This document shows positions 1 through 7,337 of a stretch of 11,041 bases of DNA, piece after piece. Origin of the DNA: Dehalococcoidia bacterium. Its GTDB lineage: Bacteria; Chloroflexota; Dehalococcoidia; UBA1151; UBA1328. Position 1 is the first letter of the stretch. Every line of letters starts with the position of its first letter. Made by a program: the position numbers and the translations under genes. The stretch spans positions 1-11,041 of the forward strand of contig JASLNQ010000048.1 of NCBI GenBank assembly GCA_030745955.1. The letters are read 5' to 3'. The notes below the pieces were generated by a model, which searched no databases, had not been told where the DNA came from, and saw nothing but the letters and a program-made list of their open reading frames with translations.

Positions 1-1309
1 CGCCGGCAAGCGCGGGGGGAGTCTGCGGGAGGGCTGTTGGCTGCGAAACGGGAGCGGGCGTGGCTGCTGGACCGCTGCTGTCCGTCATACCAGCGCTGTA
101 GTCGACCAGCGGCACGGGGGTGCTTGGGGTTGAGCCGTCTGCCGGTCCGCTGGGCTCTGAGGTGGGGGACGGTATCGCCAGTGGATCGGCACCGAACCTC
201 AACCGCCAGGCATTCTCCGCTTCGTAGAGGGACCTGCCGTAAACCAGCTCGAAACCCGACTGCAACGGCTGCCCTCCGTTCATGGCTGCCAGGAAGTTTG
301 CCATCGATACTGCGCCGTACTCCTCGACGAGATAACCCACGAAAGCACCCGCCTGTGGATAGAAGATGAACACGTCGCTGCGCTGGCCCGGGATAGCCTG
401 CATGTTCCGCAGCGACAGGAGCTCGCCGGGATCGACGTTGGCGCGCAACCTGTTGTTTGAATTGCTCGACGATCCGGTTTCGAGGAACCTCGCCAGCCCT
501 TCGTTCAGCCACGCCGGCAGTCCGCTCACCAGCGGGGATAAAACCGCCTCGTGTGTGTACAGGTGGGCCAGCTCATGAACGAATGTTGTTGGGTTCATCT
601 GGCCCTGCACGAACAGCCGGTACTGGGGCTGGGCGAACCCGGCGAACAGGAGCTGTTCGGTCGCCGTCTGACTCACCGGCGGAAACGATGGCGTGGCGTC
701 CCTGACCGAGGGGAACACGACGGCCTTGAAATCAGGAGTGTCCTCCACACCGAGCACAGCCCGGAAGTGCGAGATTCGCGAGTTCGTTTGCGCGATGAGG
801 TTGTTCACACTGGAACTCGAGACGCCGTAGTAGACGACCGTATAGCCGTCACCGGTCGCACGCTGCCAGTCCTGTGCCGGGTCCAGGTACTCAATCGAGT
901 CAGGCGAGCGCACCGACGCCACTTCCCGGTCCTGGTAGGTCACCTCGATCTCGACCTCGAATTCTGTCCCCGGCGGGTAGTACGAACCGGGGCCGGTCGG
1001 GATCTCGAAAGTTACCGATACCCCGTCGTCCACAACGTACGTCTCAGGGTAGGAGTACGACCACACAGTCGATCCGCCCCGGGGTCGGAACAGCGCCCGC
1101 ACGGTCTCAACCATCTCAGCACCGGGTTTTACGTGGGCGTTGATGGTGATCTTGTCGCCGTAGTCGATCTCGGACACCTGGTGAACAAATTCGAGCGATC
1201 CCGGCCCCGCCGCTACCGCGCCCGGAGTCGCGGCGACAACACCCGCGAAGAGCAGTGCGACAAGAGCACCTGCGATCACCCGAACTGAGTTAGACAAAAG
1301 ATAGGCCAC
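1..1309 (-). CDS. Secreted MA-family (gluzincin) metallopeptidase, 3' end beyond the window
   Basis: Predicted secreted zinc metallopeptidase of the peptidase MA type; substrate unknown. The minus-strand frame is open for 435 codons from a GTG at 1309 and runs off the left edge. Residues 1-34 form a signal peptide: short basic N-region, hydrophobic stretch 11-27, and a VAA-type cleavage site near 34. Residues 35-150 look like a beta-rich, Ig-like domain. The zinc site is HELAH at 245-249, with the third ligand probably E270 in PAWLNEGLARF; this HExxH plus NEGLA pair is the family hallmark. From about residue 379 the chain is a Pro/Ser/Thr-rich tail, probably a linker to a wall or membrane anchor outside the window. 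An in-frame TGA lies two codons upstream of the GTG, so this is the earliest start; TTG at 1297 also leaves a good signal peptide. No strong Shine-Dalgarno is visible. Divergent from the FAA-hydrolase gene. Confidence 0.88.
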   Translation of the reverse strand, partial: MAYLLSNSVRVIAGALVALLFAGVVAATPGAVAAGPGSLEFVHQVSEIDYGDKITINAHVKPGAEMVETVRALFRPRGGSTVWSYSYPETYVVDDGVSVTFEIPTGPGSYYPPGTEFEVEIEVTYQDREVASVRSPDSIEYLDPAQDWQRATGDGYTVVYYGVSSSSVNNLIAQTNSRISHFRAVLGVEDTPDFKAVVFPSVRDATPSFPPVSQTATEQLLFAGFAQPQYRLFVQGQMNPTTFVHELAHLYTHEAVLSPLVSGLPAWLNEGLARFLETGSSSNSNNRLRANVDPGELLSLRNMQAIPGQRSDVFIFYPQAGAFVGYLVEEYGAVSMANFLAAMNGGQPLQSGFELVYGRSLYEAENAWRLRFGADPLAIPSPTSEPSGPADGSTPSTPVPLVDYSAGMTDSSGPAATPAPVSQPTALPQTPPALAG

Positions 1310-1609
1310 GGATCAGAAATGTTCCCTTTCAGTAAAGATATACGCCAGATCGAACGGTCTGGTCTTGAGGCATACACCGGTTTTTGATCGGTGCGAACCC
1401 GTCGGAGGGGAACGAGCGAGCGCCGGTTGCCTCTGATGACCCGGAATTCACGTTGATCTCGGCGGTGCGTATGCAAGCCAACTCCGTTAACCTTGTCGCC
1501 AACTTTTCCAGTTCAATCGTTCACTTGACCCTGAATATCCGGGTGTCCTGCCTGGCTGGCCCTGCGCTGGTCTGAACAGGGGTGCTCACCAGCTCAGCGA
1601 AGGCGAAAT
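1310..1609. other. Divergent intergenic control region
   Basis: This 300-base gap separates the minus-strand peptidase from the plus-strand FAA-hydrolase gene and should hold the promoters of both. Short open frames cross it, but none has a family signature or a good ribosome site. It holds two inverted repeats close together: a dyad at 1345-1362 and a hairpin at 1375-1393 (7 bp including one G-T pair, loop TTTTG). A TTGACC at 1525-1530 resembles a -35 box for the rightward gene, but no good -10 follows at normal spacing. The last bases carry GAAGG at 1599-1603, six bases before the ATG at 1610. No tRNA or known riboswitch was recognised. Confidence 0.5.
1345..1362. promoter_or_regulatory. 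Operator-like dyad upstream of the peptidase gene
   Basis: CCAGATCG and CGGTCTGG form an 8-bp inverted repeat (one G-T mismatch in the dyad) around a central AA. It lies 35 bases upstream of the peptidase GTG start. On the minus strand it sits between a weak -35-like AAGACC and a -10-like TATATC, so a bound dimeric regulator could control that promoter. The promoter boxes are poor matches and the regulator is unknown, so this is a candidate only. Confidence 0.3.
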
Positions 1610-2518
1610 ATGCGTTACTACCAGTACATTGAGGGCGGTACACGGCACGTCGGTGTCGAAGACAACGGCGGGCAGGTCACCGATATCACCGCACTCAATC
1701 CCCGCGTCGGATCAACCCTGGATCTCCTCAAAGTTGCCTCGATCATCGATTCTGATATCGACTCGGTGACCCGGGGAATCCTCGATGCCAGCAAAGCCGC
1801 ACCTACGGTCTCGGCAGCCGAACTCCTTGACGGCGCGGCATCCGGCAGCAACGGCATCAGCCTCCTGCCACCGATCGACGCCCCCGAAGTCTGGGCTTTT
1901 GGGGTGACATACATGGACTCGATGCGGGAGCGGCAGGCCGAAAGCGGATCACCCGATGTATACGCCAAGGTCTACGACGCCGAACGACCCGAAGCCTTTT
2001 TCAAGTCAACGTTCGACCGGTTACAGTCGCCTTTCGCAGAAGTCGGCATACGGGCCGACTCTACCTGGGACGTCCCGGAACCGGAACTCGCGTTCGTCAC
2101 ATTTGGTGGCAAGATCGTCGGCTACACGGCCGGAAACGATATGAGCAGCCGCTCTATCGAGGGTGAAAATCCCCTGTACCTGCCGCAGGCAAAGGTTTAT
2201 GACAAGTCGGCTTCGCTCGGTCCAGCCCTTGCTACACCGGAAACTGTCGGCGATCCGCAGAAACTTGCCGTGGCGCTGGTTATCGAGCGCGACGGCAAGC
2301 AGGCGTTCAAGGGCGAGGCGAGCACCAGCGAGATGAAGCGCGACTGCGCTTATCTTGCAGACTGGTTGGTCCGTCATAACGCGGTGCCGGACGGCACGAC
2401 AGCGATGACCGGCACCGGCACCATTCCACCTCCCGAGTTCACGCTTGCAGCTGGCGATGTCATCAGCGTTACTATCGAGTCGATCGGCACCCTCGCGAAC
2501 ACTGTCGTTGTCGTGTAG
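1610..2518 (+). CDS. FAA-hydrolase-fold enzyme (2-keto-3-deoxy sugar acid dehydratase/hydrolase-like)
   Basis: A 302-residue protein of the fumarylacetoacetate hydrolase superfamily, whose members hydrolyse or dehydrate 2-keto acids using Mg2+ or Mn2+ in the cytoplasm. The acidic metal ligands are visible: E157 and E159 in DVPEPELAF, and D177 in AGNDMSSR. The segment ENPLYLPQAK (186-195) and the end TGTGTIPPPEF...GDVI...IGTLANTV resemble the branch containing 2-dehydro-3-deoxy-D-arabinonate dehydratases (COG3970-like), rather than true fumarylacetoacetase. A role in pentonate or aldonate breakdown is therefore an inference; the exact substrate cannot be read from sequence. Residues 1-90 are the less conserved N-terminal domain. 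The ATG is preceded by GAAGG at six bases. The next gene starts 10 bases after the TAG, so they may be co-transcribed. No sugar-acid pathway neighbours are present. Confidence 0.88.
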   Translation: MRYYQYIEGGTRHVGVEDNGGQVTDITALNPRVGSTLDLLKVASIIDSDIDSVTRGILDASKAAPTVSAAELLDGAASGSNGISLLPPIDAPEVWAFGVTYMDSMRERQAESGSPDVYAKVYDAERPEAFFKSTFDRLQSPFAEVGIRADSTWDVPEPELAFVTFGGKIVGYTAGNDMSSRSIEGENPLYLPQAKVYDKSASLGPALATPETVGDPQKLAVALVIERDGKQAFKGEASTSEMKRDCAYLADWLVRHNAVPDGTTAMTGTGTIPPPEFTLAAGDVISVTIESIGTLANTVVVV

Positions 2519-2521
2519 GGG
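2517..2521 (+). promoter_or_regulatory. Ribosome binding site fixing the lipoprotein start
   Basis: AGGGG overlaps the stop codon of the FAA-hydrolase gene and lies seven bases before GTG at 2529. It supports that GTG over the in-frame ATG at 2445, which would put 28 extra residues in front of the lipoprotein signal and overlap the upstream gene. Confidence 0.6.
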
Positions 2522-2528
2522 CCCGGTC

Positions 2529-3146
2529 GTGAGACGACTCGGTGCAGTGGTCGTGCTGTCGCTGGCGCTGGCGGTCGTGATCGGAGCGTGCGGGGACGCT
2601 GGCTTCGGTGCGGAACCTAAACCGACACTGGCTCCTACCAGTGTCGAACCTACGTTCATTCGGATCGCCGTGACACCGCATACGACCGAAACGCCGATTC
2701 CAACTGTGCCGCCGACCCCGACGCGCGAGCCAGGCAAAAAAGATTCTTCTGAACCGGTATTTCCGGATGAGCTCGATCCGGAACTCACCGATGTGCGGCC
2801 GGACGATGAAGCAATTTTCGCCGGCTGGACCGAGTATCTGAACAACACGTCAGCGAGCTATGAGGGGGATCCCACGAGCTGGCATATGTGCATGGGTGGC
2901 GTAGTGCTGAACGATGCCGGGGTCGACCAGATCCGGCAGAACTGGAGGGTGGAACGTTCTCCGGCTATCTCCCGCCAGGACTGGGGGACAGTGTCGGTGA
3001 TGGTCGACATCATCTCCGGAAGGTGGGAAGGCAGGCAGTTCCCGCTGCTCACCCTGACCCGCAGACTCGGAAAAATAATGAGGATCAGCACCAATAATCC
3101 CGGCGAGGTGGAGATCAAGCGCAGCAAGCCGTGCCTGGCGTTGTAA
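2529..3146 (+). CDS. Small lipoprotein of unknown function
   Basis: A predicted 205-residue lipoprotein exported to the outer face of the membrane; I do not recognise the family. From the GTG, residues 1-20 form a type II signal peptide (MRRLG then a hydrophobic run) ending in lipobox IGAC, so Cys21 would be lipidated. Residues 28-75 are a Pro/Thr-rich spacer. Residues 80-205 are a compact domain containing a GWTEYLNN segment, Cys121 and a Cys202 near the end (PCLAL) that could form a disulfide. The same frame stays open upstream to an ATG at 2445, but that start would bury the signal sequence; GTG with AGGGG seven bases upstream is preferred. The 10-base gap after the FAA-hydrolase gene suggests co-transcription, though a shared function is not evident. 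GGAGG follows the stop but leads to no start codon. Confidence 0.82.
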   Translation: MRRLGAVVVLSLALAVVIGACGDAGFGAEPKPTLAPTSVEPTFIRIAVTPHTTETPIPTVPPTPTREPGKKDSSEPVFPDELDPELTDVRPDDEAIFAGWTEYLNNTSASYEGDPTSWHMCMGGVVLNDAGVDQIRQNWRVERSPAISRQDWGTVSVMVDIISGRWEGRQFPLLTLTRRLGKIMRISTNNPGEVEIKRSKPCLAL

Positions 3147-3299
3147 GGAGGGCATCGCAGTTCCAGCACCGTGTCCCGGCCGGTGAAGCGGAACCGGGTG
3201 AACAAAGCCTTGAAAAAAGGCCCGGCTCCGCAAGTGCAGCGTAATATGTGCACCATTGTTTGACCATAGGGACACGAACAAGTAAGACCGGAGCGTTAC
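3147..3299. other. Intergenic region upstream of the moxR operon
   Basis: This stretch should contain the end of the lipoprotein transcript and the promoter of the MoxR operon. A small hairpin at 3207-3221 (GCCTT, loop GAAAA, AAGGC) has no T-tract. TAATAT at 3242-3247 could be a -10 box, but no -35 lies at suitable distance. TTGACC at 3260-3265 could be a -35 box, but its -10 would put the transcript start on top of the ribosome site. No convincing promoter can be assigned. Confidence 0.35.
3290..3293 (+). promoter_or_regulatory. Ribosome binding site for the moxR TTG start
   Basis: GGAG lies six bases before TTG at 3300. No ATG or GTG near this point gives a complete MoxR N-terminus with equal support, so the site decides for the rare TTG start. 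Confidence 0.55.
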
Positions 3300-4313
3300 T
3301 TGGCGATTGAGAGTCAACCGAAAGAAACCACTGAGTCGGGCCCAGAAAATGCCGGGACGAGTTCCGGCGTTTCGCCCGTTCAGCAGTTGGCGACTGGCAT
3401 GCGGGAGTCGGTCCAGCGGGTGATCGTCGGTAAATCCGAGACCATCGATCTCGCCATACTGGCGCTGCTCTGCCGCGGACACGTGTTGCTTGAAGATGTC
3501 CCGGGCACCGGCAAGACCACCCTGGCGAAGGCGCTCGCCGCATCCCTCGACTGCCAGTTCGGGCGTATCCAGTTCACTCCCGACCTTGTGCCCGCCGATG
3601 TCCTTGGTGTCAACTTCTACAACGCAGCGAAGAGCGAATTTGAGTTCAGGCCGGGTCCGGTGTTCTCCCAAATCCTGCTGGCCGATGAGATCAACCGCGC
3701 CACCCCGCGTACACAGTCGGCCCTCCTCGAAGCCATGCAAGAACGCCAGGCTTCGATCGACGGGGTAACAACGCCGCTCCCCGAGCCTTTCATGGTCATG
3801 GCAACTCTGAATCCGGTCGAAATGGAAGGTACATTTCCGCTTCCCGAAGCACAGCTCGACCGCTTCATGGTGAGGGTATCCCTCGGGTATCCCGACCGCG
3901 ATGAAGAGTCCTCGATGCTTGACCGGTTCCGGGCGGGCGAAGACCCTGAGGCAATCCAGCCATCGGCAACCGCCGACGAGGTTATCGCAGCCCGCAAAAT
4001 GGTCGACGAGGTATCTGTCGACGACACGGTCCGCGACTATCTGCTTGAAATAATCGCAAAGACCCGCGACAGCACAAACCTCCGACTCGGCGCCAGCCCG
4101 CGTGCCTCGCTCGCGCTCCAGCACGCAGCGCAGGGTAGGGCCGCGATGAACGGTCGGTCTTACGTGCTGCCCGACGACGTCAAGGAGCTTGCTGTCCCTG
4201 TGCTCGCGCACCGCCTGCTGGCCGAAACGAGCACCCAGCTCCGTGGCCAGCCTACGGCCCAGATCGTCAGCGAAATCGTCGGTTCGACCCCCGTTCCCAT
4301 CGAGCGCGAATAG
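3300..4313 (+). CDS. MoxR family AAA+ ATPase
   Basis: A 337-residue cytoplasmic AAA+ ATPase of the MoxR group. These ATPases are thought to act as chaperone-like remodelers that activate or assemble partners encoded beside them. Residues 1-28 are a low-complexity leader. The ATPase core is complete: Walker A PGTGKTT at 68-74, Walker B ILLADE with D129/E130 followed by INRATPRTQS, sensor 1 at N171 in ATLNP, arginine-finger-like R188 in LDRF, and sensor 2 at R268 in GASPRA. Residues 223-330 form the lid. All catalytic residues are present, so it should be active. The gene starts with TTG behind GGAG and ends directly against the DUF58 gene with no gap. The pairing with DUF58 and DUF4129 genes is the usual one for this ATPase and points to an envelope-related job. 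Confidence 0.95.
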   Translation: MAIESQPKETTESGPENAGTSSGVSPVQQLATGMRESVQRVIVGKSETIDLAILALLCRGHVLLEDVPGTGKTTLAKALAASLDCQFGRIQFTPDLVPADVLGVNFYNAAKSEFEFRPGPVFSQILLADEINRATPRTQSALLEAMQERQASIDGVTTPLPEPFMVMATLNPVEMEGTFPLPEAQLDRFMVRVSLGYPDRDEESSMLDRFRAGEDPEAIQPSATADEVIAARKMVDEVSVDDTVRDYLLEIIAKTRDSTNLRLGASPRASLALQHAAQGRAAMNGRSYVLPDDVKELAVPVLAHRLLAETSTQLRGQPTAQIVSEIVGSTPVPIERE

Positions 4314-5726
4314 GTGGGCATGTACTCGGTCTGGATGACCAGGGGACTTGAGGCGAGTTATCGACGTCCCGTCCTGATTGCGTCCCGGGCTACGGCCATG
4401 AACCCCCTTGGCGAGATCTTCGTCCTCCTGCTCATTGGGGTCGCCATTGTTGGCGCGGTGGCCGGGGAGCCACTCGTTGCCGCACTGGGCGCGCTGGCAT
4501 TTGTCATCGCGCTGGCATCGCGAGTCTGGGCAGCCCTCTCACTGGAGGAAATCACCATCGACCGGACAGTTGTCGTCGATCACGCATTCCAGAACGACGA
4601 TATCGAAATCACCTTCACGATCGAAAACAGGAAGCCGCTGCCGGTTCCCTGGCTTGAGATCAACGAGTACGTCCCGCGCGGCCTGCTGGTCGAAGGCCGG
4701 AACTTTGTAGAGCAAGCGTATCTCGGTGGGGCGGAGATGAACGTCTCGACCTCACTCGGCGCGTACGAACGGATAAGGATCAAACGCAAGCTGAAGGCAA
4801 TGTCCCGGGGCACGTACAAGCTCGGGAAGACAAAGCTGCGCAGCGGCGATCTCTTTGGGTTATACCCCGCAGAGGCCTCGCTCGAGTACACGCCGTGGTC
4901 GATCTACGTCTATCCGAATATCAAGGCGCTGCCGGGTTTCTCTTTGCCCGCACGGCGTCCGATCGGTGATTCGTTGTCACGAAAACGGTCCTGGGACGAC
5001 CCATCCCGGCCCGCCGGTGTCCGAGAGTACCGCCCGGGTGATCCGATCAAGAGCATCGATTGGAAAACGACGGCCCGCCGCGGCGAGATGTTCGTTCGCC
5101 AGTTCGACCCGAGCGTTTCCGAGCACGCCGTGATATTCGCCGAGGCCGTTACGACCGAGGTCCCGTGGGAGGGCTACAGGTCGGACGTACTTGAGGGGAC
5201 GATGGTAGCCGCTGCTTCGATCTCGAACCACGCCCTCGATATCGGTTACAAAGTCGGCCTGGTTACCAACGGGATCACCTCACTCCGGGCATCGCACGGA
5301 GTGGTCCCACCGAGTTCCGGGACATCGCAACTGACCACGATTCTTGAATCTCTTGCCATGGTCCACCCCATCGCGATCCGGACGCTGGAAGAGCTGGCAC
5401 GCGGTCGCCGAGGCGCAATTCCATCCGGCTCGACCCTGATTCACATCGGTGGCATATACCACCCACGCACTATGAACTATCTCAGGGGGCTCGCCCGGAC
5501 CGGGCATCCCGTCATCATCGTGCACATCGGTCGTGAAGCGCCACCGAACTTTCCCGAGTTCGAGGTCCGTGATGGCCGCGCACTGTTCCTCGAGACGCCG
5601 GAGTCCCGTGAAGCCCAGCGCGAAAACGAGTACAGCCGCCCGCCAAAAGACGATACAAACTGGGATGACATGCATGTGTCGAGCGCTTCTAGCTCCACCT
5701 CGCGTGGTTCACAGAGGACCTGGTAG
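4314..5726 (+). CDS. DUF58 domain membrane protein
   Basis: A 470-residue protein of the DUF58 family, the standard partner of MoxR ATPases, probably membrane-anchored and with a von Willebrand-A-like C-terminal region. Two hydrophobic segments at about 34-50 and 52-70 form a membrane hairpin. Residues 78-200 are a beta-rich region, including the PLPVPWLEI stretch common in this family. The DUF58 signature follows at 235-262 (GVREYRPGDPIKSIDW then TTARRGEMFVRQF). The tail from about 435 is hydrophilic and Ser-rich. GTG at 4314 abuts the moxR stop; ATG at 4320 is two codons later and cannot be excluded, since neither has a strong ribosome site. The next gene overlaps the TAG by one base, indicating translational coupling. 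The biochemical role of DUF58 is not established. Confidence 0.9.
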   Translation: MGMYSVWMTRGLEASYRRPVLIASRATAMNPLGEIFVLLLIGVAIVGAVAGEPLVAALGALAFVIALASRVWAALSLEEITIDRTVVVDHAFQNDDIEITFTIENRKPLPVPWLEINEYVPRGLLVEGRNFVEQAYLGGAEMNVSTSLGAYERIRIKRKLKAMSRGTYKLGKTKLRSGDLFGLYPAEASLEYTPWSIYVYPNIKALPGFSLPARRPIGDSLSRKRSWDDPSRPAGVREYRPGDPIKSIDWKTTARRGEMFVRQFDPSVSEHAVIFAEAVTTEVPWEGYRSDVLEGTMVAAASISNHALDIGYKVGLVTNGITSLRASHGVVPPSSGTSQLTTILESLAMVHPIAIRTLEELARGRRGAIPSGSTLIHIGGIYHPRTMNYLRGLARTGHPVIIVHIGREAPPNFPEFEVRDGRALFLETPESREAQRENEYSRPPKDDTNWDDMHVSSASSSTSRGSQRTW

Positions 5727-7141
5727 TGCGAAATCCCGCAGTCATCTCATATATGGCCCTCGTCGTCGTTGAGAGCATCTGGTGGTTTGCGATCCTGGCC
5801 GTTCTCGGTGCACTGCTGGGACTCGGCGGTTCCCCGATCCCCTGGTTTGTGCTGCTCGTTCTTTTCGGGCTGGGCGCGTTTTCAGCCTGGATTTTTGGTG
5901 GGGCCAGGGGAAACGCCACGACCATCGCCCTTCTGCAGGCCGGCGTGGCCCTGGTTGCGGTGTACCTCGCGATCGGCTCGGCAACGGTCGGCGATACGTG
6001 GTCGCTCAAAATTGCCTGGCCGGTCGACATGTTTGGTGCTACCTACGACACAGAGGGAGTGGTGGATATTGTCTTTGCCCTGATAGTTGCCCCGATGATC
6101 TGGTACCGGGCACAAAAGCTGATCGCCGATTGGGCAGTGGCCGGCAGGCTTCATCGAGCGTTTAAAGTTGGAACCGTCGTCATGGCAATCGGCCTGATGA
6201 CCGAGGTGAGTGTTGGATTCGACATCGGGATTACCCGGTTGCTGATCCCGTTCTTCGGTGCGTCGTTGGTCGGGCTGGCGGCAGCACGCCTGCCGCAAAC
6301 CGACGACACAGGCGATGCCTCGTGGCCGATGGTCATCGGAATTTCTGTCCTTGGAATCCTCGGAGTCGGTGTCGTCGGCGGACTCATCGTGGGTCGGTAC
6401 GGGGACATAGGTGTGCGGGGCCTGCTGGGTCTGTGGAGCGGATTTGTCGACGCAGTGCTCTGGGTTTTGCGCTGGCCGATCGAGCTGGTCATAAGGGGGT
6501 TGTGGGCGTTCATTCTCTGGCTGAGAAATGTCTTCGGTGGCGAACCAACTGAACCGGAAGAAATCGGTGCCGCCGCACCGGAACAGTCGGAACTGGTCCC
6601 CGCTGCAGATCAGGTGGAAAAGGCCACCGAATTCACCCTCACCGCGCTGCGTTGGCCGCTATCGATATTGCTAATCGTGGTCCTGTTCTTTGTCCTTGTT
6701 TTTGCCTACCGTCGCTTCATGCGCCGGTCTGACGACAAAGATGAACTCGACCGAGAGTCGATCCGTGGCGATGCCGACGCCCGGGCCGACATGCTAAAGC
6801 TGCTTTCGAACCTGTTACCCAAATGGTTGAGGCGTGGGGAGCAGCGCGCTCTCTGGAAATGGCCGGAAGGCGAACGGGGTGTAGCGGAGGCCTTCCTCCT
6901 CTACTTCGACACCCTTGCGCACGCAATAAAACGTGGAATGGTGTTCGACCCGAACGTCACTCCTAACGAGCGGACGCCGGCGCTCGCGGTGTTCCTGCCA
7001 GGTGCACCTGTCGACGCGGTCACGAGCCGGTTTAACGCGGCCTGCTATGGTAGTCAACCGGCCGACCTCAGCGAGCTAAACGACCTTCGGCGGGCCATAG
7101 AAAGCGCGGCGCAAAAACCCCGCCCCGGCGAGGATCAGTAG
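5726..7141 (+). CDS. Polytopic membrane protein with C-terminal DUF4129 domain
   Basis: A 471-residue integral membrane protein, third gene of the MoxR-DUF58 operon. Hydrophobic segments at about 8-33, 38-58, 65-87, 112-126, 145-165, 170-187, 201-223 and 309-328 suggest seven to eight membrane spans, with an amphipathic Trp-rich stretch at 240-270. After the last span comes a basic and acidic cytoplasmic region, then a DUF4129-like domain at about 385-455, recognised by AFLLYFDTLAHAIKRG, TPNERTPALAVFL and the ending SRFNAACYG. In many relatives DUF4129 is fused to a transglutaminase-like domain; no Cys-His-Asp triad of that type is seen here, so this protein is the non-enzymatic form. GTG at 5726 overlaps the DUF58 stop by one base (TAGTG) and is preceded by AGAGGA eight bases upstream. 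Function is inferred only from operon context. Confidence 0.85.
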   Translation: MRNPAVISYMALVVVESIWWFAILAVLGALLGLGGSPIPWFVLLVLFGLGAFSAWIFGGARGNATTIALLQAGVALVAVYLAIGSATVGDTWSLKIAWPVDMFGATYDTEGVVDIVFALIVAPMIWYRAQKLIADWAVAGRLHRAFKVGTVVMAIGLMTEVSVGFDIGITRLLIPFFGASLVGLAAARLPQTDDTGDASWPMVIGISVLGILGVGVVGGLIVGRYGDIGVRGLLGLWSGFVDAVLWVLRWPIELVIRGLWAFILWLRNVFGGEPTEPEEIGAAAPEQSELVPAADQVEKATEFTLTALRWPLSILLIVVLFFVLVFAYRRFMRRSDDKDELDRESIRGDADARADMLKLLSNLLPKWLRRGEQRALWKWPEGERGVAEAFLLYFDTLAHAIKRGMVFDPNVTPNERTPALAVFLPGAPVDAVTSRFNAACYGSQPADLSELNDLRRAIESAAQKPRPGEDQ

Positions 7142-7337
7142 TTCGGAAGTGCGCGCCAATCCCCTCTTCCTGTGAGGGAGACGGGTGCCCCATGGGCGCG
7201 GCGTGGGTGAAAGTCCAGGTGTGCCAGCACCGAGCCCGCGCGAGCACCGCGAACCCCACCCCGGGTCCCCCGGCCCGGATGACTGCGCTCGGGGGCGTGG
7301 ACGGTCACCCGCGAAACTCGCGCCCACACCCGGCACC
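7142..7337. other. GC-rich, hairpin-dense convergent intergenic region
   Basis: These 196 bases between two convergent genes are richer in G+C than the flanking genes and contain several inverted repeats on the plus strand: CCCTC/GAGGG around a 7-base loop near 7160; GTGCCC/GGGCGC around CAT (one G-T pair) near 7185; GTGGG near 7204 with CCCAC near 7255 enclosing GGTG/CACC and CGCG/CGCG; and CCGGG/CCCGG at 7261-7273. Short open frames cross it on both strands but carry no recognisable motif. It could be a double terminator, a REP- or MITE-like repeat, or an uncharacterised structured RNA. The sequence alone does not decide. Confidence 0.4.
7293..7331 (-). terminator. Possible terminator stem downstream of pyruvate kinase
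   Basis: Seven bases past the pyruvate kinase stop on the minus strand, GGGTGTGG pairs with CCACGCCC (8 bp, one G-T pair). They enclose an inner hairpin of CGCGA and TCGCG with a 3-base loop. No U-tract follows, so it is not a standard intrinsic terminator; it may slow polymerase or protect the transcript end. Confidence 0.35.

Noticed and set aside
551..1288. Plus-strand open frame of 245 codons opposite the peptidase gene
   Set aside because: The minus strand encodes HELAH and NEGLA motifs plus a signal peptide in one frame; the plus-strand product is Arg/Val/His-rich with no known motif.
1389..1480. tRNA-like stretch with GGTGCGAACCC
   Set aside because: The flanking bases do not form a T-stem, and no acceptor or anticodon arm can be placed on either strand.
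2021..2848. Minus-strand open frame of 275 codons across the FAA-hydrolase and lipoprotein genes
   Set aside because: Antisense to two real genes and spanning their junction; low-complexity Ser/Thr/Gly composition typical of a shadow frame.
3145..3151. Strong Shine-Dalgarno-like AAGGAGG right after the lipoprotein stop
   Set aside because: No ATG, GTG or TTG follows at usable distance and no plausible small gene begins there.
3207..3221. Hairpin GCCTT/AAGGC as a terminator
   Set aside because: Only 5 bp, not GC-rich and without a T-tract downstream on the plus strand; the A-run in the loop gives T's on the minus strand but with no stable stem before them.
2850..4211. Long open frame on the minus strand (453 codons) opposite the lipoprotein and moxR genes
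   Set aside because: It lies antisense to two well-supported genes, is rich in Arg, His, Gly and Cys as expected of a mirror frame, and shows no domain or ribosome site.
7195..7260. Resemblance of GGGTGAAAGTCC to cobalamin-riboswitch or group II intron segments
   Set aside because: The match is a short common string; the conserved B12-box bases and intron domain V are not found, and no related gene or reverse transcriptase is adjacent.
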